Shown here one piece after another: positions 23,596-37,560 of a DNA stretch of 64,000 bases. How positions within the stretch are numbered: position 1 is the first letter of the stretch; each line of letters opens with the position of its first letter. Position numbers and translations under genes: made by a program. The DNA lies in assembly GCA_026724425.1 (NCBI GenBank), contig JAIUCV010000228.1:992001-1056000 (forward strand). The letters are read 5' to 3'. The notes below the pieces were generated by a model that made no database searches, was not told the DNA's origin, and worked only from the letters and a program-made list of their open reading frames with translations. Origin of the DNA: Erythrophleum ivorense (Eukaryota; Streptophyta; Magnoliopsida; Fabales; Fabaceae).

Positions 23596-25559
23596 TGGCG
23601 TCTTCCCTTCCCCCTTATTTTAGCCTACCTAATTTCTACCTAAAACTAGAGAAAAGTTCTACTAAGAAGGGCACACAAGAAGGTGCTTCAAGGGAGGAGA
23701 AAAATCTAGGAAAAGGTAAGAAAAATCATGGAATTGCTTGCTCCTTCCTTCATTAAATTTATTCTCCTCCTTCTCCTCTTTCTTTTTATGGTTTTGATTT
23801 GGAACTATTTTGGTAAATTTTGAAGGATTGTGTCTCACAACCTCCAAAATGAAACTAGGCTGGATAATATTCTACAATATAAGATGCAATCTAGATCGTC
23901 TCCCTAAAAAATAGATTTCAAAATTTAATTGAGTTTTCCAATTGTAAAAGAATCCTAAAACTATCTAATTAAAGGGAGTTTGATTTAATTAAACTAACCA
24001 AAATTAAATTGAAATAAAGCACCTAGTTACTACCTAAATACATGAACTAATAAGCAACTAATGGACTTGTGACTAGCTTTAGATTTATCCCTTAGTTTCC
24101 ACTATCCTTATCCTAATTCAATTATAATGTGTTTTGGTCTAAAAGTCCCTAATTGTGTACATAGAAAATAATCTTGAATTACCACTCAAGATTCAAGAAA
24201 TTATCAAGTTAATATTGAATTAAAATCTCAACCCCCTATCAAATTATTAATTCTTATCATTAGGATCAATGAACACTAAATTTGATTGATTAATTGATTA
24301 ATTAGCCTATGAATTAACATCCTAAGATGTTCAATTAATCAATTAAACTCCAAGGAATCCTTAAATCAAACAATTAAGCACACAATTTCACTCAAGTATT
24401 TTATCAAACACCTTGATTGTATGCATGGGAAATTAAAGGAAAGTGAAAAATCTAGAACTAATATCAACCAATTAAACATCAAATAGTCTTCCTATTAGTG
24501 TCGAACTAGCCACCAATTGTAAATAACACAAATTCTCAATCCAATACAACTTTAACCAAGATAATACAAGAAAGAGAAAAGTGCTAGAAAAAGGAGAAAT
24601 CTTAGCCAAAAATCCCTTGTTATCTCTATGGATTCAAGCTTTTCCAAGGTTATTTTCCAAGCTAGCCACAAAAGGAGATTAATGCTTCATGGAATGGAAG
24701 GATGGGCGGAAATGGAGAAGAAGAAGCTATGGTATGTAGGTGGAGAATGGATGAAAGAATTGTGGATGATTTCATTATGTCCCTCTTTTCTTAAGTTTTA
24801 TTATTCTTTCTTCCCCCACATGCTTCATTTTATTCCTTACGTGTTCTGGATAGATGGTGATGCATGGATGAATGATTGAGATTGATTTGTGGATGGATAA
24901 TGCCCGAGTTTATTATTCTTCACCTTTCATAATCACATGATCTGCTTCTTCTTTTTATGTCTCATTTGTTCAAGCCATTCCCTCCTTTCTCATGTGCTTC
25001 CCATTCTCTTTTTAATTCATTCACATGTTCTGTCCAGCCCTCCTCCACATCAACTTCTTCTCTTATCAAATAACATTTAGCTCATCTAATAAATCATGTT
25101 GACCAGCCTTGCATATGTGAATCTTTTGCCACATAGAACTAATGCATACTTTATGCTAAATGGAGAGATTGGTGAATGAGAATGGATGGTTTCTAAATCA
25201 TGTTCTACCCCAGCTTCTTTCTATGAAAGAATCACGTGTTTTCCCTTCTCTTCCTTTATGCGTGATTGTGCATATGTGTTGTGGTTTCCATATGAAGTGA
25301 GTTGCATGTAAATAATCCATGAAGTGGACCCCCATAATTGTACATGTAAAATGGATACAGCTCTCTATGTGCCTCCTTTGGCTTCCACGTTCTACCTCTC
25401 TCTACCCGAGGTAAATTCATGTGTTCTGGACGTATTTCTTCTCCTGATTTAGCCTTCCAAAACTCATGACTTCTTGTATGTTTCTTGCTCACAAAGCCAT
25501 GCTTATCATATGCTCTTCTTCTCCCTCTAAACCCATGGCTTCTTCTCCCTCATTCTGCT

Positions 25560-28500
25560 TGTCATACCATATTACTTCTAATATTATCTTACTCATTCAA
25601 GGGGGATTTCACATGTTATCAAGAGAAATTCAAGAAATTACATTAAAAATAATGAATTTAATTATGTTACGTCAAGGTTTAAAAATTCATCTCACCTCTC
25701 GGGGACCCCGTAAACTTACCAACCATATCCCCTATTTATTTTCCATCTATACAAGTCATAAATACCTTTAAAAATCACACAATTCACAAGTTTAGGAGCA
25801 AAAACCCTGAAATTAACTCATTCACCTCGAATTCCATGATGGTAAATTTCTAGTGTAATTTTGAAAAATCATGACTAATTCTAAAAAAATCAAAATCAAG
25901 CAAACCATAGATTTCTAGAAAGATCTAGATGTTAAATTTACAATAAAAATAATTCCAAGCCAAAAAAATCTCACCTGGACCACTTTTGATAATAGAAAAG
26001 GCGCAAAGGTTGGGCTGTCCAAAATTACTAATATAGCTTACTAATATAAATTTGAAAATTCATAATTAATTTCACAAAAATTCAATTTGTGCAAACTATA
26101 CCAATTTGAAAAGTTACAGATGTTAACTATTGGAAAAAATAGTTCTAGAGCAATTCACGAGCATTCAGACCCTAAAAATTGATGGAACAATGCTAAGGGT
26201 CTGACTGTGCGCTTAGAATAGAACAAAAATTTCAAAAATTCATATCTCCCTCTCTAGACATCCAAATGAGATGCTTCTAGTTGTCACATTCACTAGGAAG
26301 GTATAGTTTCTCACTATAAAATTTCATAGCAATTGGACATCGTTTGCCCTATGAATGACAAAGATCCATTTTTAGACCATATAACAGTATCAAGGCCAAA
26401 ACCAGAAAAATTGCCAATTTCAAAAATTCACTAAAAATTCTGTAGACCTCCAAAACTCACTTTAGCTTCTTAAAAAGCTTTCAACAATGCCTAGATACAT
26501 GCCAAATTTAGACCAAGAAGAGCTCATTTGGATAGTTTGTGCCATAGCTCACCAAAGTGGTCAATTTTGCATCTTATAAGGCACCAACTTAGTCCAAATG
26601 GCTTTCCTTTGTCATTAGCACCTCTTGGGCAAATTTGAAAGCATAAATACAACTTATATGAGCTGTCGAAATGGTCTAAACCTCATACATCTCATTTTGG
26701 TCATTTCACATCCAAGAATACACTAATACATACATGCCATCGAGTGTCATGTTTTGTCATTTGCATTGATTTTGTGCCACATATAGTCCATACATCATTC
26801 ATACATAATATTATATTTGTTCAATCATTTACAACTCAAAAATAGTATGTACAAGTTCACTTTGACATTCAATTACAAGTAAAATTACATAATTGTCAAA
26901 GTGTAGCTTCTCAAGACCCTTGGCTTGTATTCCTTACTTCATGAGTGCCACCTAGACATATTAAGATTAAGGAGAGAAGAGGAATGAGATTCATGGAATC
27001 TCAATAGCTCACACATCCATTCACACACACATTCATGGCATACATACATCAAAGGCACAAGTATGGAAAGTAGCACAATCATAAAGTATGCAAAGTAATA
27101 ATTCCATGCCACCAATTCACATTAAATTCAAGAATATGCTTTAGAGACTTTTGGTTTTGCCTCACCATTTTTTTAGGACTTTTGGATTTGCCTCACCCTT
27201 GGCCTAGGGACTTTTGACTTGGCCTCACCCATTCAAGAGACTTTTGTCCTTGTCTCACCCATGCCATGAGACTTTTGGCATCTTCTCACCTTCATTAAGG
27301 GACTTTTGGCATTACCCCACCCTTCTGAGCCATTTTTCATAATTAATCACATTCAAGGCAACACATTGGTACCAATGCAATCTCAAAGCATCAAGTGACA
27401 TGTTCTTAAATCACAAAGACACACACAAGCACGCAATGAAATATATACAACTAAGAATGCAAAAAGAATGAGGTGAAGAGCTACCTTGATATTTATGCAA
27501 GCTTTACTTAGTTTTTTTCTTCCTTTTTTTGGTCCCACAAGCACACCTAGGTGGATTGGGATTCTCTTGGCCTAAGTATCATAAATAGCACACAATTACA
27601 CTCTTGAAGCAAGCCAAAACAAAAATGGTTCCATAGTTCACATTATGGTTCCATAATTGACCTATTGAAGCAACTCTCATGATTCAAGTTCTAAGCTCTG
27701 TTCTCTCTTCATTTCTAGGCCTCTTGATCTCATCCAAGGTCCTTAAAGCCATCATCTACACACTTACAAGGGCCTAGACATGTGTTGCTTCATAAATCTC
27801 TATTATGGAAGCCATTGCCCCATCTCTTAATCTAAGGCTTCTAAATTTTCCTTAAGGGTTCCTCCAACCTTCTACCATCATATGGAGTCCTGAACCAAGG
27901 CTAGAACAATTTAAATCACTCCCTAACCTATTCATTTATGCTTGGCCGAGACACCCCTTCAAAGAAGGGTTCATAGAGCTTTTGATTTTTCCTTGATGGG
28001 AGAGCCATTTAGGAGGATTCTTAGAGGTCTTAGGGGCTCAATTAAACACTTAAATAGCCTAGAAAATTCATGTACTTCACAAAACCCTCAAGAGCTCTAC
28101 ACTTTTCTAAATCAATTTCCATTAGTTTTCTTAGCATATTCTACTTCCCTATAGTCTAAAACCCTAGTTCCTCTCTTATTTTTTGGCAGAAAATCCTCCC
28201 CTCCCATGGTTCTGGTTTGGGTCGAAAATTGCATAAAGAAGGAGCAAGAAGAAGAAGCAATAAAGATAGGAAACTACCTTGGATTCAAGCTTGCTTTCAA
28301 GAGCTTTTCTTCTTGGTTTATTTCTCTTCAAGCAATTCAAACCATGCCTCTTTTTTTTAGACTCAAAATAGAACCAAACAACTTAACAAAACCATAGAAA
28401 GAAAGCTTGGAGGGAGAAGAACACAATTGGAAGAGGAAGAAGCATGAAAATCCTTAAATTTGCCTATCTTGTTTCTTGGTTTTCTTCCTCCTTTCTCTCC

Positions 28501-29138
28501 TTCTCTTGTGCACCTAAGGAGCAGCTCTCTTTTTCTATTTTTGGGCAGAGACAAGTTGGCCTAAAGAAGGGAGGAGATGTGGCATGAATGATGTGGAAGT
28601 TTCAAGAAGCCACTTTTCTCAAAAATTTTAATTTTTCCCTTCTGTTGTGGCATTTTTATTTTAGCTCCCTTTTTAGAACTATCTTTTCCATCATAAAATT
28701 TAGGTTCCCAATTTAATAAAATTCCTTTGGAATCACTCAAATTGAAGCTAAAATCTTCCCGAACGAATCCGTCAAAGTTCGGGCTCACTGTCATTGGAAA
28801 ACATACATCAGAGAGGCTTTAACTGTCTCGGGGCTTTCCATGGTTTTCAGGGCCTCTGAGAACCCTAGGTAACTCGAACTTTTCATTTAAAAATCCATCC
28901 TATGAGTTTTTCCAAAAATCGTACGAATTTATGAAAATGCCACTACGTTTCGTTAGCTTTTGTAATAATTTTATTTTACCATCCTAACTTTATTTTTCTT
29001 TCTGTTTGAGCCTAGAATTATTATTTTTAGGGGTCTAGGACACTACCCAAATATTTTGGAATATTATCTAGCTCATTTCAAAGGACTTACCCTTATATAG
29101 TTTAATTCATCATTTTTCAGAATTTACCGTTCATTACA
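25560..29138 (-). mobile_element. Family A solo LTR A9, innermost of a five-level nest
   Basis: Plus strand begins TGTCATACCATATTAC at 25560 and ends CCGTTCATTACA at 29138, 3,579 bp. The flanks CTGCT (25555-25559) and TTGCT (29139-29143) differ at one base. E1 resumes directly after it with CCACGTGCTTC. No coding capacity. Confidence 0.85.
27143..27330 (-). repeat. Internal minisatellite of LTR A9
   Basis: Six units of about 31-36 bp in plus orientation, each with GACTTTTGG followed by a CCTCACC or CCCCACC block. This is the clearest array in the family. Confidence 0.85.
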
Positions 29139-30850
29139 TTGCTCCACGTGCTTCTTTCTCTTACTTTGCTCATGTGGTCTGTAGCCTTCATGGAAATGAA
29201 GGTGCTGAAACATGAGTGAAGCCTTGCATGAAGGTGTGCTTGAGTGTTGCTTCCTCAGCTACATTTTGTGCGTGAATTATAGTAGCTACCTATGTGTGTA
29301 CATTGTGGCATGGGCTCTTCTGCATGTGTGTTATGGATGAGGCTAGCTCCTCCCACATGACCTGTACAAGAAACTCAATGCATGTCTATGTGGAATGTTC
29401 ATTAGAATGATGTGCAAGCTTGGTGTAAATGGAGAGTGCCTTGAGCTACTTCTTCAATTCATTTCTACAATTTTTTTCCATTTTAAATTTTTAAAAATTT
29501 ATTAGAAAATCTGCACACAAAGAAAAGTGAGAAAAAATAAGTAAGAATATTCACAAAATTAGTTAAAAGAAGTTTATGCATTAATATTCAATAATTTTGC
29601 AAATAATTTCCTAAATTACAAACATGGTTAATAAAATCAAATATTATATAATTGAATCCATTAAGCCTTAAATCATTATTAAAATGCCCAACTAAGGTGG
29701 AAATAAAACATATAAAGATAGTGTTTATCAGGCAAGGTCAGAGGGAGGAGATTAGAATTTCAAGGAGAATCCTATAGCAAAGGAAAGGGAATCCTATAGC
29801 AAAGGAAAGGGCTCTTAGAAAAGGTTTGAATCAAGGTATGTATCATGGTCTTTATTGCTTCTTGTTTGTTGTTCTTCCATAGGTGATTTTCGGCCAAGTA
29901 TAAAACAACCAAGAGGGAGTAAATCCTGACCTAAACCAAGCATGAAACCTAGGTTTTTGAGTTTAAGAAACAAGTATATGCAAAGAAATTTCAAAAAGAA
30001 GCATTAGAAAACAATTTTCCAAAACCTAGGGATTTTGTTGCACCATGGTATGTATAAAACTCCCTAGTGGTATTTTTAGTTGTCTAAGAATGTATATGGG
30101 TTCTTGAGATACCTAGAAAGCCTCACATGTGCCATTCCCTTCAAGAAAACAAAGCAAACTCCATAGGTCCATTTTGGTGAAGGAGTCTTGGCCTAAGCAA
30201 GAGGAAGCACATAAGGAGTGTTTTAAATTTTTCTAAGGGTAGAAAGGGACTAAATATGATAAAAGAACATCAAAGGAAGCCTTGGAAAAAATTTAGAAAC
30301 CTTGGGTTATGAAAGGGAGGTATAGGTTCCAAATTAAGACTTAATAAAGCAACTTGCATCTAAACTCTTAGGAATGAAATTGTGATGACTCCAAGGAATT
30401 TAAATAGAGTCAAGAGACCTAGATAGAAGGAGAAAATGAAGCTAAGAGCATGAATTCTAGTAGATACTTCATTAGGTCTTGTATAGAACCATAATAGAGT
30501 TGTATGAGAAAGTGAACTTCTATAGAGTGTGTGTGATGCTAGAACTTGCTTCATTGATGTAATTGTGTCCTATTTGATGTGTTTAGGCCAAAGGAATCAA
30601 GCTTCATCCAGTTGCAAGTGTGTGGCCAATAGATGAGAAGAATAATCCAAGGAAAAGTGTGTAAATCTTGCTTCAAGGTAACTCTCTAACCTTTTTCTCA
30701 TGCGTTGCTTGGATGTCCACTTGTCTTTGAGTGCTTGTATGTATGTTTGAATTATGATAAATGTTCCTAGTCATTGCTTACATGTATGGTATCATTATGT
30801 TTCTTGAAAAGTGTTTATGATTGCAATATGGCTTGAATAAGTTTAGTTAT

Positions 30851-31010
30851 GCCAAAAGTCCCTTAGCAAGGGTGAGGATGAGCCAAAAGTCCCTAGAAAT
30901 ATGTGAGATAAAGCCAAAAGTCTCAAGAAGAGTGAGGCTAAGTCAAAAGTTCTTTGAAAGTGGGTGAGGCAAATCCAAAAGTCTCAAGAAAGGTAGGTGA
31001 GGCTAGATCA
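30851..31010 (+). repeat. Internal minisatellite of LTR A8
   Basis: Four to five units with GCCAAAAGTC and GGGTGAGGC, the reverse complement of the A9 array, as expected for the opposite orientation. Confidence 0.8.
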
Positions 31011-31479
31011 ATGCCCTTAAGAGCTTATGTTTGCCATGTATGAGTCTATGTGACAAGAAAAATGTTTTATGTATGTTTACAAATACTTTGAATGTCAAGC
31101 ATGTATTCTTTAAAATATATATGCATCCATTGTGTATGTTTGAGAGGGTTAAGAGCTATTAGGATTCTTTGAATCTCACTCTTCCCCCGCATATGCCTAA
31201 CCATGTCTAGATGAGTCAAGTGGACCAAGAAATGGTGGCCAACAACCATGAGAAGCAAGAATTTGACAAAACGATAGAGTAATGAGCTTTGTAGTTGCAT
31301 TTTGATGTCAAGAATTGTATCCGTGAGATGTATTTATGATGTAAACCATTGAACATATCCAAATGTATGTAAATATGATGTATGTATCAATGTGGAAGCC
31401 AAATGAATGAGAATGTGAGTTTTTGCCACTCATTTGCCTTTATGTCCATGTGTATAAATGCAAGTGGCAAGGTGAGAAT

Positions 31480-34400
31480 TGTAACACTATATATTCTTAA
31501 CTCATTTCATACACATTTGCATGCTCACATGAAACATTCCATGAAGGAAGTGAGAAAATCCATCAAAATAATTCATTTCTTTACGTTGCGTCGTGTATAA
31601 AAATTTCATTCGGTGTCATGTGGACCATGTGAGCTCATACAACACATTCTCATATTTAATTACATGAATAAAACTCATTTGAATAATCAAAAGTGGCTTA
31701 CATCTTAAGGAACTCGAAGGAATGCATGAAATATATACATATAATTTCAACCAGATTTTGCCTCCTTTTTGTCATAACTTTGAAAAATCATAACTAATTC
31801 TACAAAAATCAAAATCATGAATTCTTGGCCATTTAGGAAAGCCACAGATGTTTACTTCATACTAAAAATATGTCCAAGCTATAAAATCTAATACAGAGGA
31901 TGTTTGACATGCGAAATGGTTAATAGATCAGGCTGTCCACTGGTGCTGTCATAGAATTCTACAGGAGACTTCAAAAATGTCCAATTAATTCTACAAAAAT
32001 CAATAAATGTAAATGATACCAATCTAGAAATATTTGGATGTTAGCTAGAAGGAAAAAATAACTCCAGACTAGATCAAATACGCCCAGAGCTCAAAATCTA
32101 ATTAAACAGTAACAGAGGTTGGCTGAAATCCCTGATACTGGATAGAATCTTCAAAAATTCATATCTCCCTCTGTAGACATCTAAATTAGGTGCTTCTAGT
32201 TGATACAAGTCACTATAAATGTCTAGTTTCTCTTCATAAAATTTCGTGATAATTGAACATCATTTGAGCCCTGTGTGACAGATTTCATTTTCAGACCACT
32301 ATGAACAGTGACATGTCCAAAACCAGAAAATTTTCCAATTTTGAAAATTCATCAAATATTCTCTAGATCTATGAAAATTCTGTTATTTAGTTTCCCAAAA
32401 ATCTCTCAAAAAGTTCTAATAGCATGCTAAATCTCATATCAATAAGAGCTTATTTGAATAAAAAGTAACATGGGGTTCTAAATTGGTTAATTTTGGCTCC
32501 ATAAGGGATACCAAAATATCCAAAGGGCTTTCCTTGGGATTTGGCACCTCTTGCGCTTCTAAAAGCATAATTAGGACTTGTGTAAGCTTCCCAAATTGTT
32601 CCAACCCTTATGCATCTCATTTTGGCATCTCATCCACACTTATACACAATTGCATAATACCATCAATGTAGCTAGTTTGCCATCATATACTCAAATCACA
32701 TTCTAATGGCTACATGACATATTCTCTCATTCATACATGACATATTATCATAATTACATATGCTCAAGAGCTCATAGACCATATACAATAGTGGTTTACA
32801 TCATTTGACATAAATATGGCCTTAAAGAACTAAAACCATGCATTATGTTGTCAAGCTCTCTTCTTCAAGGTGGTTAGCTTCCATTACCTTATCCACTTGA
32901 TCCACCTAGCATGTTAGATCATTGGGAGAGGAGGGGATGAGATTCAAAGAATCCCAATAGCTCATCTCCCATTCAATCATACATAATGGATGCAAAACAA
33001 GTCTCATAAATGCATGCATGACATGTGGACATGTGCAATTATTCAAGGAGCATTCTTAACATTTGAAAAAGTCACACATAGCATACAATGGCTTGCAAAA
33101 CAAGTGGATTAGCCTTACTCAATTTCTTGTGGATATTGGACTTGCCTCACCTATTCTTTAAGAGATTCTCAGACTCAACCATGCCCTTAGGAGCCTACTA
33201 AGCTTTTGGGAGACTCTTTACTTTGTCTCAACCAATCTTAAGGGTTCTTGGCTCATCCTCACCACAGCTAAGGGTTCTTGGCCTCCCCACACTCATACAA
33301 ATCCAAGTACACATCATAACATCATTTAGAAACATAATATGTCATCATAAAATTATAGCATATAAAATCATACTAGCATACTTTTCATGGCTTGAAAATA
33401 CACATACACACATTCTAAGACAAGCTAAACACACATCCATGCATGAGAGAAGGTGGAGAGAGCTACCTTGTACACAATCACACACTTTTCTTCTTGAATC
33501 AAGGCTCCCTCTTTCGGCCACACAAACACAAAAGTGTGGGGATGGTTTCTCTTGGCCTAAACATAGTTTATGAAAGCCAATTAGATTCATGGAATTAATT
33601 CTAAGGCCACACAACTCACTTAGACACTAGCTTGCTCTATAAACCTCATTATGGTTCCATAATTGCACCTAATGAAGCAACACCTCTCTAATAAATTCTA
33701 GGCTTCATTCTTTCCTTTCAAATATGATTCTTGACTCCTTTTAAGCCTCTTGGAGTCATCACACAATTAAAACCAAGAGCCTAACTACATGTTACTTTTT
33801 TGGGTCATAATATAGAACCTAAAGCACCAACTCACTTTCTATGGGTTCTAATTTTTTTCCAAAGCCTCCCCTCATTTTCATTCATCACATATGACTCAAG
33901 AATGAGTTTGGAAAAATTTAAAAACTCTCTCTAAGTACACAAAACCCATCTAGGCTGAGCCTATGTCTCCCCTTGTAGCCTCCATGGAGTTTGCTTTGTT
34001 TTCTACATGGAAGATGCATACGGGGAGAATCCTAAGGATCTTAGAACTCATTTAAACTCTTATTTAGGCCTAGGAATCATCATACAAAATCAGATTTTAT
34101 AAGGTGCATTGAAACCCTAGATTTTGCATCTTGAAATCTAATGGCTTTTTGCTAATTTCCTTTGCATATTCTTAATCTCCACACCCTATTTCCTTAGATT
34201 CACCCTTAGTTCTGCCTAAAAATCAAGTCTTCCTAGGGTTTCTTATGTTAGGCGAAATGGAGGAGGAGAGGAACCAAAAGTAGCAACCATAGGAAGAAAA
34301 ATTGCCTTGTTTTCTTGCTTTTTCTCACTTGAAACTTGCTTTTTCCAAGCTCCTCTCTTCAATCCGAAATTTCCCCTCAGTTTTTCCCTTAAATCAGATT

Positions 34401-35213
34401 TGTAAGCTTCATTTTAATCAAAGGAAATGAAGGAGAATGGAGGAGAGGAGGTCTGGATAGAAGAAAGCATAGAAAAACTACTAAGAATCCATACCTTTTT
34501 TCTTAATTTTTCTCCTCCTTTTCTTCCCCTTCTTGTGAGCCTAAGAGAGCAGATCATATTCTGTATTTTGGGCAGAAATTTCGTGCTTAAGATGGGAGAA
34601 GAAAGGAGAAGTGTGTGGGAGCTTCTAGAAACACTTTTTCAAAAATTTCAATTTTGTCCTTCTATAATGGCAATTTCGTTTTGGCTACATTTTAGCTCTT
34701 TTTTTTAGAACTGTCTTTTCATTATAAAATTTAGGTTTCCAATTTAATAAAATGCTTTGGAATCACTCAATTTGGAGCTAAAACCTTACCAAACGAACCG
34801 GTCAAAGTTTGGATCAACCAATATTGGAAAACGTCCATCCGGAGGGGATTTAACTGTCCTGGGGGCTTCCCATAGTTTTCAGAGCCTCTAAGAACCCTAG
34901 GCAACTCAAAACTTTCATTTAAAAAGCCTTCCTATATGTTTTTCCAAAAGTTGCACTTATTTACAAAAATGCCTTTACATTTTGTCAGTTTTCGTCACAA
35001 TTTCATTTCTTCATTCTAGCTCTATTTTTCTTTCCATATGATCCTAGGATTCTCATTTTTAGGAGTCTAGAATGCTTCCTAAATTTTTTGAGACCTTAAC
35101 TATCTCATTTGGGGGGACTTCCTTTTGTATCCGGTGAATTTTGTTCGTTTATGGAGAAACCGTACGTTACGTTTCTCACATTTTCTTTGGTTTTCAAAGA
35201 ACCAAATGTTATA
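31480..35213 (-). mobile_element. Family A solo LTR A10
   Basis: Plus strand begins TGTAACACTATATATTC at 31480 and ends CCAAATGTTATA at 35213 (sense start TATAACATTTGG, decayed TGTAAC), 3,734 bp. The perfect TSD AGAAT is at 31475-31479 and 35214-35218. A8 is continuous across the site, by comparison with the corresponding stretch of A12 near 46240-46320. It has the minisatellite at about 33105-33290. Confidence 0.9.
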
Positions 35214-35934
35214 AGAATAAACCCTATGAGGATTTGGATCATTTGGCATGCTTTTATATGTTGTGTTTATGCTTTTAGACTTACTCAAGTGGTTGTGGAA
35301 AGTTAAGAAAGCATACGGTGCCTTAATATCCCACTTTGGACTTCAAAATTGACCAAATGGTAAGTTAAACCAAAGTCTGACCAAATAGATGGGTTTTTGC
35401 ATGAAAATTTGGCTAGCAAGTAGGTTTCACCCTAGATATTTTCATAGAGCTAAATAATACTCAATTTGAAGCTCTATAGAATTTATTATGATTTTTCAAA
35501 ATTGGCCAAATTATGCAGAAATGATATGTGCACTATTCATATAGTTAGTTTGCTTCTCTATGTCACATGTAGGCCAAATGAAGTCTAATACTCATGAATT
35601 TAAAAACATAAAATAGAAATCATAAGCCTTTCCATAGCCATTATGATCACCTCATTTAGAGCTTTGTAGAGGGAGAACCAAATTTTTGAAGTTGCAAGAT
35701 AGTACTGGTAATGTAGCTTTGACTTTTGGTACTGTTCTATCAATTTTTGCAGGCTAAATGCCATTGCATTAGTCTGGAATTATTTTTAGTCATTAGTAGA
35801 CATCTAGATTTTTCTATAATGGTATAGTCTACTTGATTTCAATCTTTCTAGGATTAGTTATAAATTTTCAAAATTTATATTAGAAATCTAGAGCAAGGAA
35901 CCAAGAGCAGAATTTGATTTTTCTGATATATGGC

Positions 35935-36543
35935 TTCATACCCAAAATATATGAGATGAATTATGATGTTCATGACTTGAATGGACATGTTATAGATAGA
36001 AAATGATATTGATGAGTTCATATAGTCCCTAAAGCTATGAATCATGTATGTGACCTCCTAATTATGCAATTTTCCATATGTGAAAGTGTATGTTTTCTTA
36101 CAAATCTCTTCCAATATGCGTGGGATATGTTGAGATAGCTTATGGGACAATTGTTTGAGAGCTAAGAGGTTAAGGTATTACACCACACACATGTAACTTG
36201 GTAGGACTTGATTCACTTGGCCTAAACACATCAAATGAGTTCATACCCAAAATATATGAGATGAATTATGATGTTCATGGACTTGAATGGACATGTTATA
36301 GATAGAAAATGATATTGATGAGTTCATATAGTCCCTAAAGCTATGAATCATGTATGCGACCTCCCAATTATGCAATTTTCATATGTGAAAGTGTATGTTT
36401 TCTTACAAATCTCTTCCAATATGTGTGGGATATGTTGAGATAGCTTATGGACAATTGTTTGAGAGCTAAGAGGTTAAGGTATTACACCACACACATGTAA
36501 CTTGGTAGTACTTGATTCACTTGGCCTAAACACATCAAATGAG
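35935..36543 (+). repeat. Recent 305-bp tandem duplication across an LTR/host border
   Basis: Unit 1 (35935-36239) and unit 2 (36240-36543) are nearly identical, differing at only a handful of positions. Each unit contains the last 250 bp or so of LTR A8, its terminal GGTATTACA, the TSD, and about 55 bp of the host LTR A7 (CATGTAACTTGG...CATCAAATGAG). The duplication therefore happened after A8 inserted. Confidence 0.95.
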
Positions 36544-37560
36544 GCATAATTCAATCAATGGAACAAGTTTTAACCTTATACAAACTCTATGCAAGCTTAC
36601 TTTGTTCTAAGACATCATTATGGTTCCATACATGACATAATGAAGCAACCCTTGAGATTCATGATCTTGGCTTTAATTTCTCATTCAATCTAAGTCTCTT
36701 GACTCCATCTAAACCTCTGTGGAGTCATGACAATTTCAATTCAAGGAGCCTAGACTTAAGTTACTTCTTTATGTCTTAAAATCAAGCCTACACCTCTATC
36801 TCACAAACCATGATTCCTAAATTCATACCAATGCTTCCTTTGATGTTCATTAATCATATTTAGTCCCTTTCTAGCCTTAGAATTAATTAAATCTCTCCCT
36901 AGGTGCTTGGATATGCTTAGGCCGAGACATAAGCAAGGAAAGGGACCCATTGAGTTTCATTCATTTTCTTTAGGGGATTGGCACTTATGAAGCTTCCTAT
37001 ATGTCTTAGGAACTCATACATACTCTTACATAGGCTAGGACTATCCTTGGAAAGCTTCAAGAATGGCTAGGTGCAACAAAAAACTTTAAGTTATACAACT
37101 TGAATTCTAAAGCTTTTCTTTAAAATCTAATTGCATATTTTTATTTCTCATAATCTAAAACCTTTGTTTCTTCCTTCCTAAAACCAGAAATCATCCCCCC
37201 TTTAGTGGTCTAGAGTTGGCTAATAATTCACCCATAGAGAATAAGGAAGGAAAAAACAAAGGAAGCCATGGAAGTTACCTTAGATTTCACACTTTTTCAA
37301 AGAGCTCTTTCACTTGCTTCTTGTCCCTCCTCTCACTAAACTAGCAATGAATCGTCCTCAAATCAATCATCAAAAATATAGGAAAAAGGTGGAAAAGAGG
37401 AGAACAAGATTGGTGAAGGAAGAAGCATGAAAAACCATGGATTTTCTTACTTTTTTGCTTGGTTTTCTCCTTCCCTTCTTCCTCACTCTTAGTGTGCCAC
37501 TTCAAGAAGCTTAGGGTTCTATTTTGGCATAGAAGAAAGTCAGTCAAGGCAGATGGAAAA

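Larger units (their letters stand above)
23821..29730 (-). mobile_element. Family E solo LTR E1, host of A9
   Basis: Minus-oriented. The sense start is at 29730 (TGATAAACAC) and the sense end at 23821 (...ACACAATCCTTCA). Its own pieces, 23821-25559 and 29144-29730, total about 2.3 kb, like E2 and E4. Family A sequence of A8 is on both sides. The TSD is unclear: GGTAA (23812-23816) and GGCAA (29731-29735) would fit if four extra bases (ATTT) belong to the element. The same ATTT occurs between LTR and primer binding site in element H. Confidence 0.75.
23044..36182 (+). mobile_element. Family A solo LTR A8, host of E1 and A10
   Basis: Begins TGTAATATCCAATTT at 23044 and ends GGTATTACA at 36182. 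The flanking 5-mers ACACA (23039-23043) and CCACA (36183-36187) differ at one base. Its own pieces are 23044-23820, 29731-31479 and 35219-36182, about 3.5 kb together. It interrupts A7 between TTTTCAGCCAC and CACATGTAACTTGG, which are contiguous-type sequence in A12 near 49540. The TATA box is at 23585. Splice-donor-like sites occur at 23716 (AAAAGGTAAG) and 29836 (CAAGGTATGT). Confidence 0.85.

Noticed and set aside
24628..24879. Possible small plant gene at 24628
   Set aside because: It is within LTR E1; the sequence recurs in diverged form in E3 without an open frame.
33223..33573. 116-residue open frame antisense to LTR A10
   Set aside because: Part of it crosses the internal minisatellite, and equivalent stretches in A4 and A7 are broken.
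35172..35213. An earlier reading that A10 ended at 35171 (CGTTACG)
   Set aside because: The next 42 bp match the extended 5' end of the A10/G1 subtype, and moving the end to 35213 gives a perfect AGAAT TSD.
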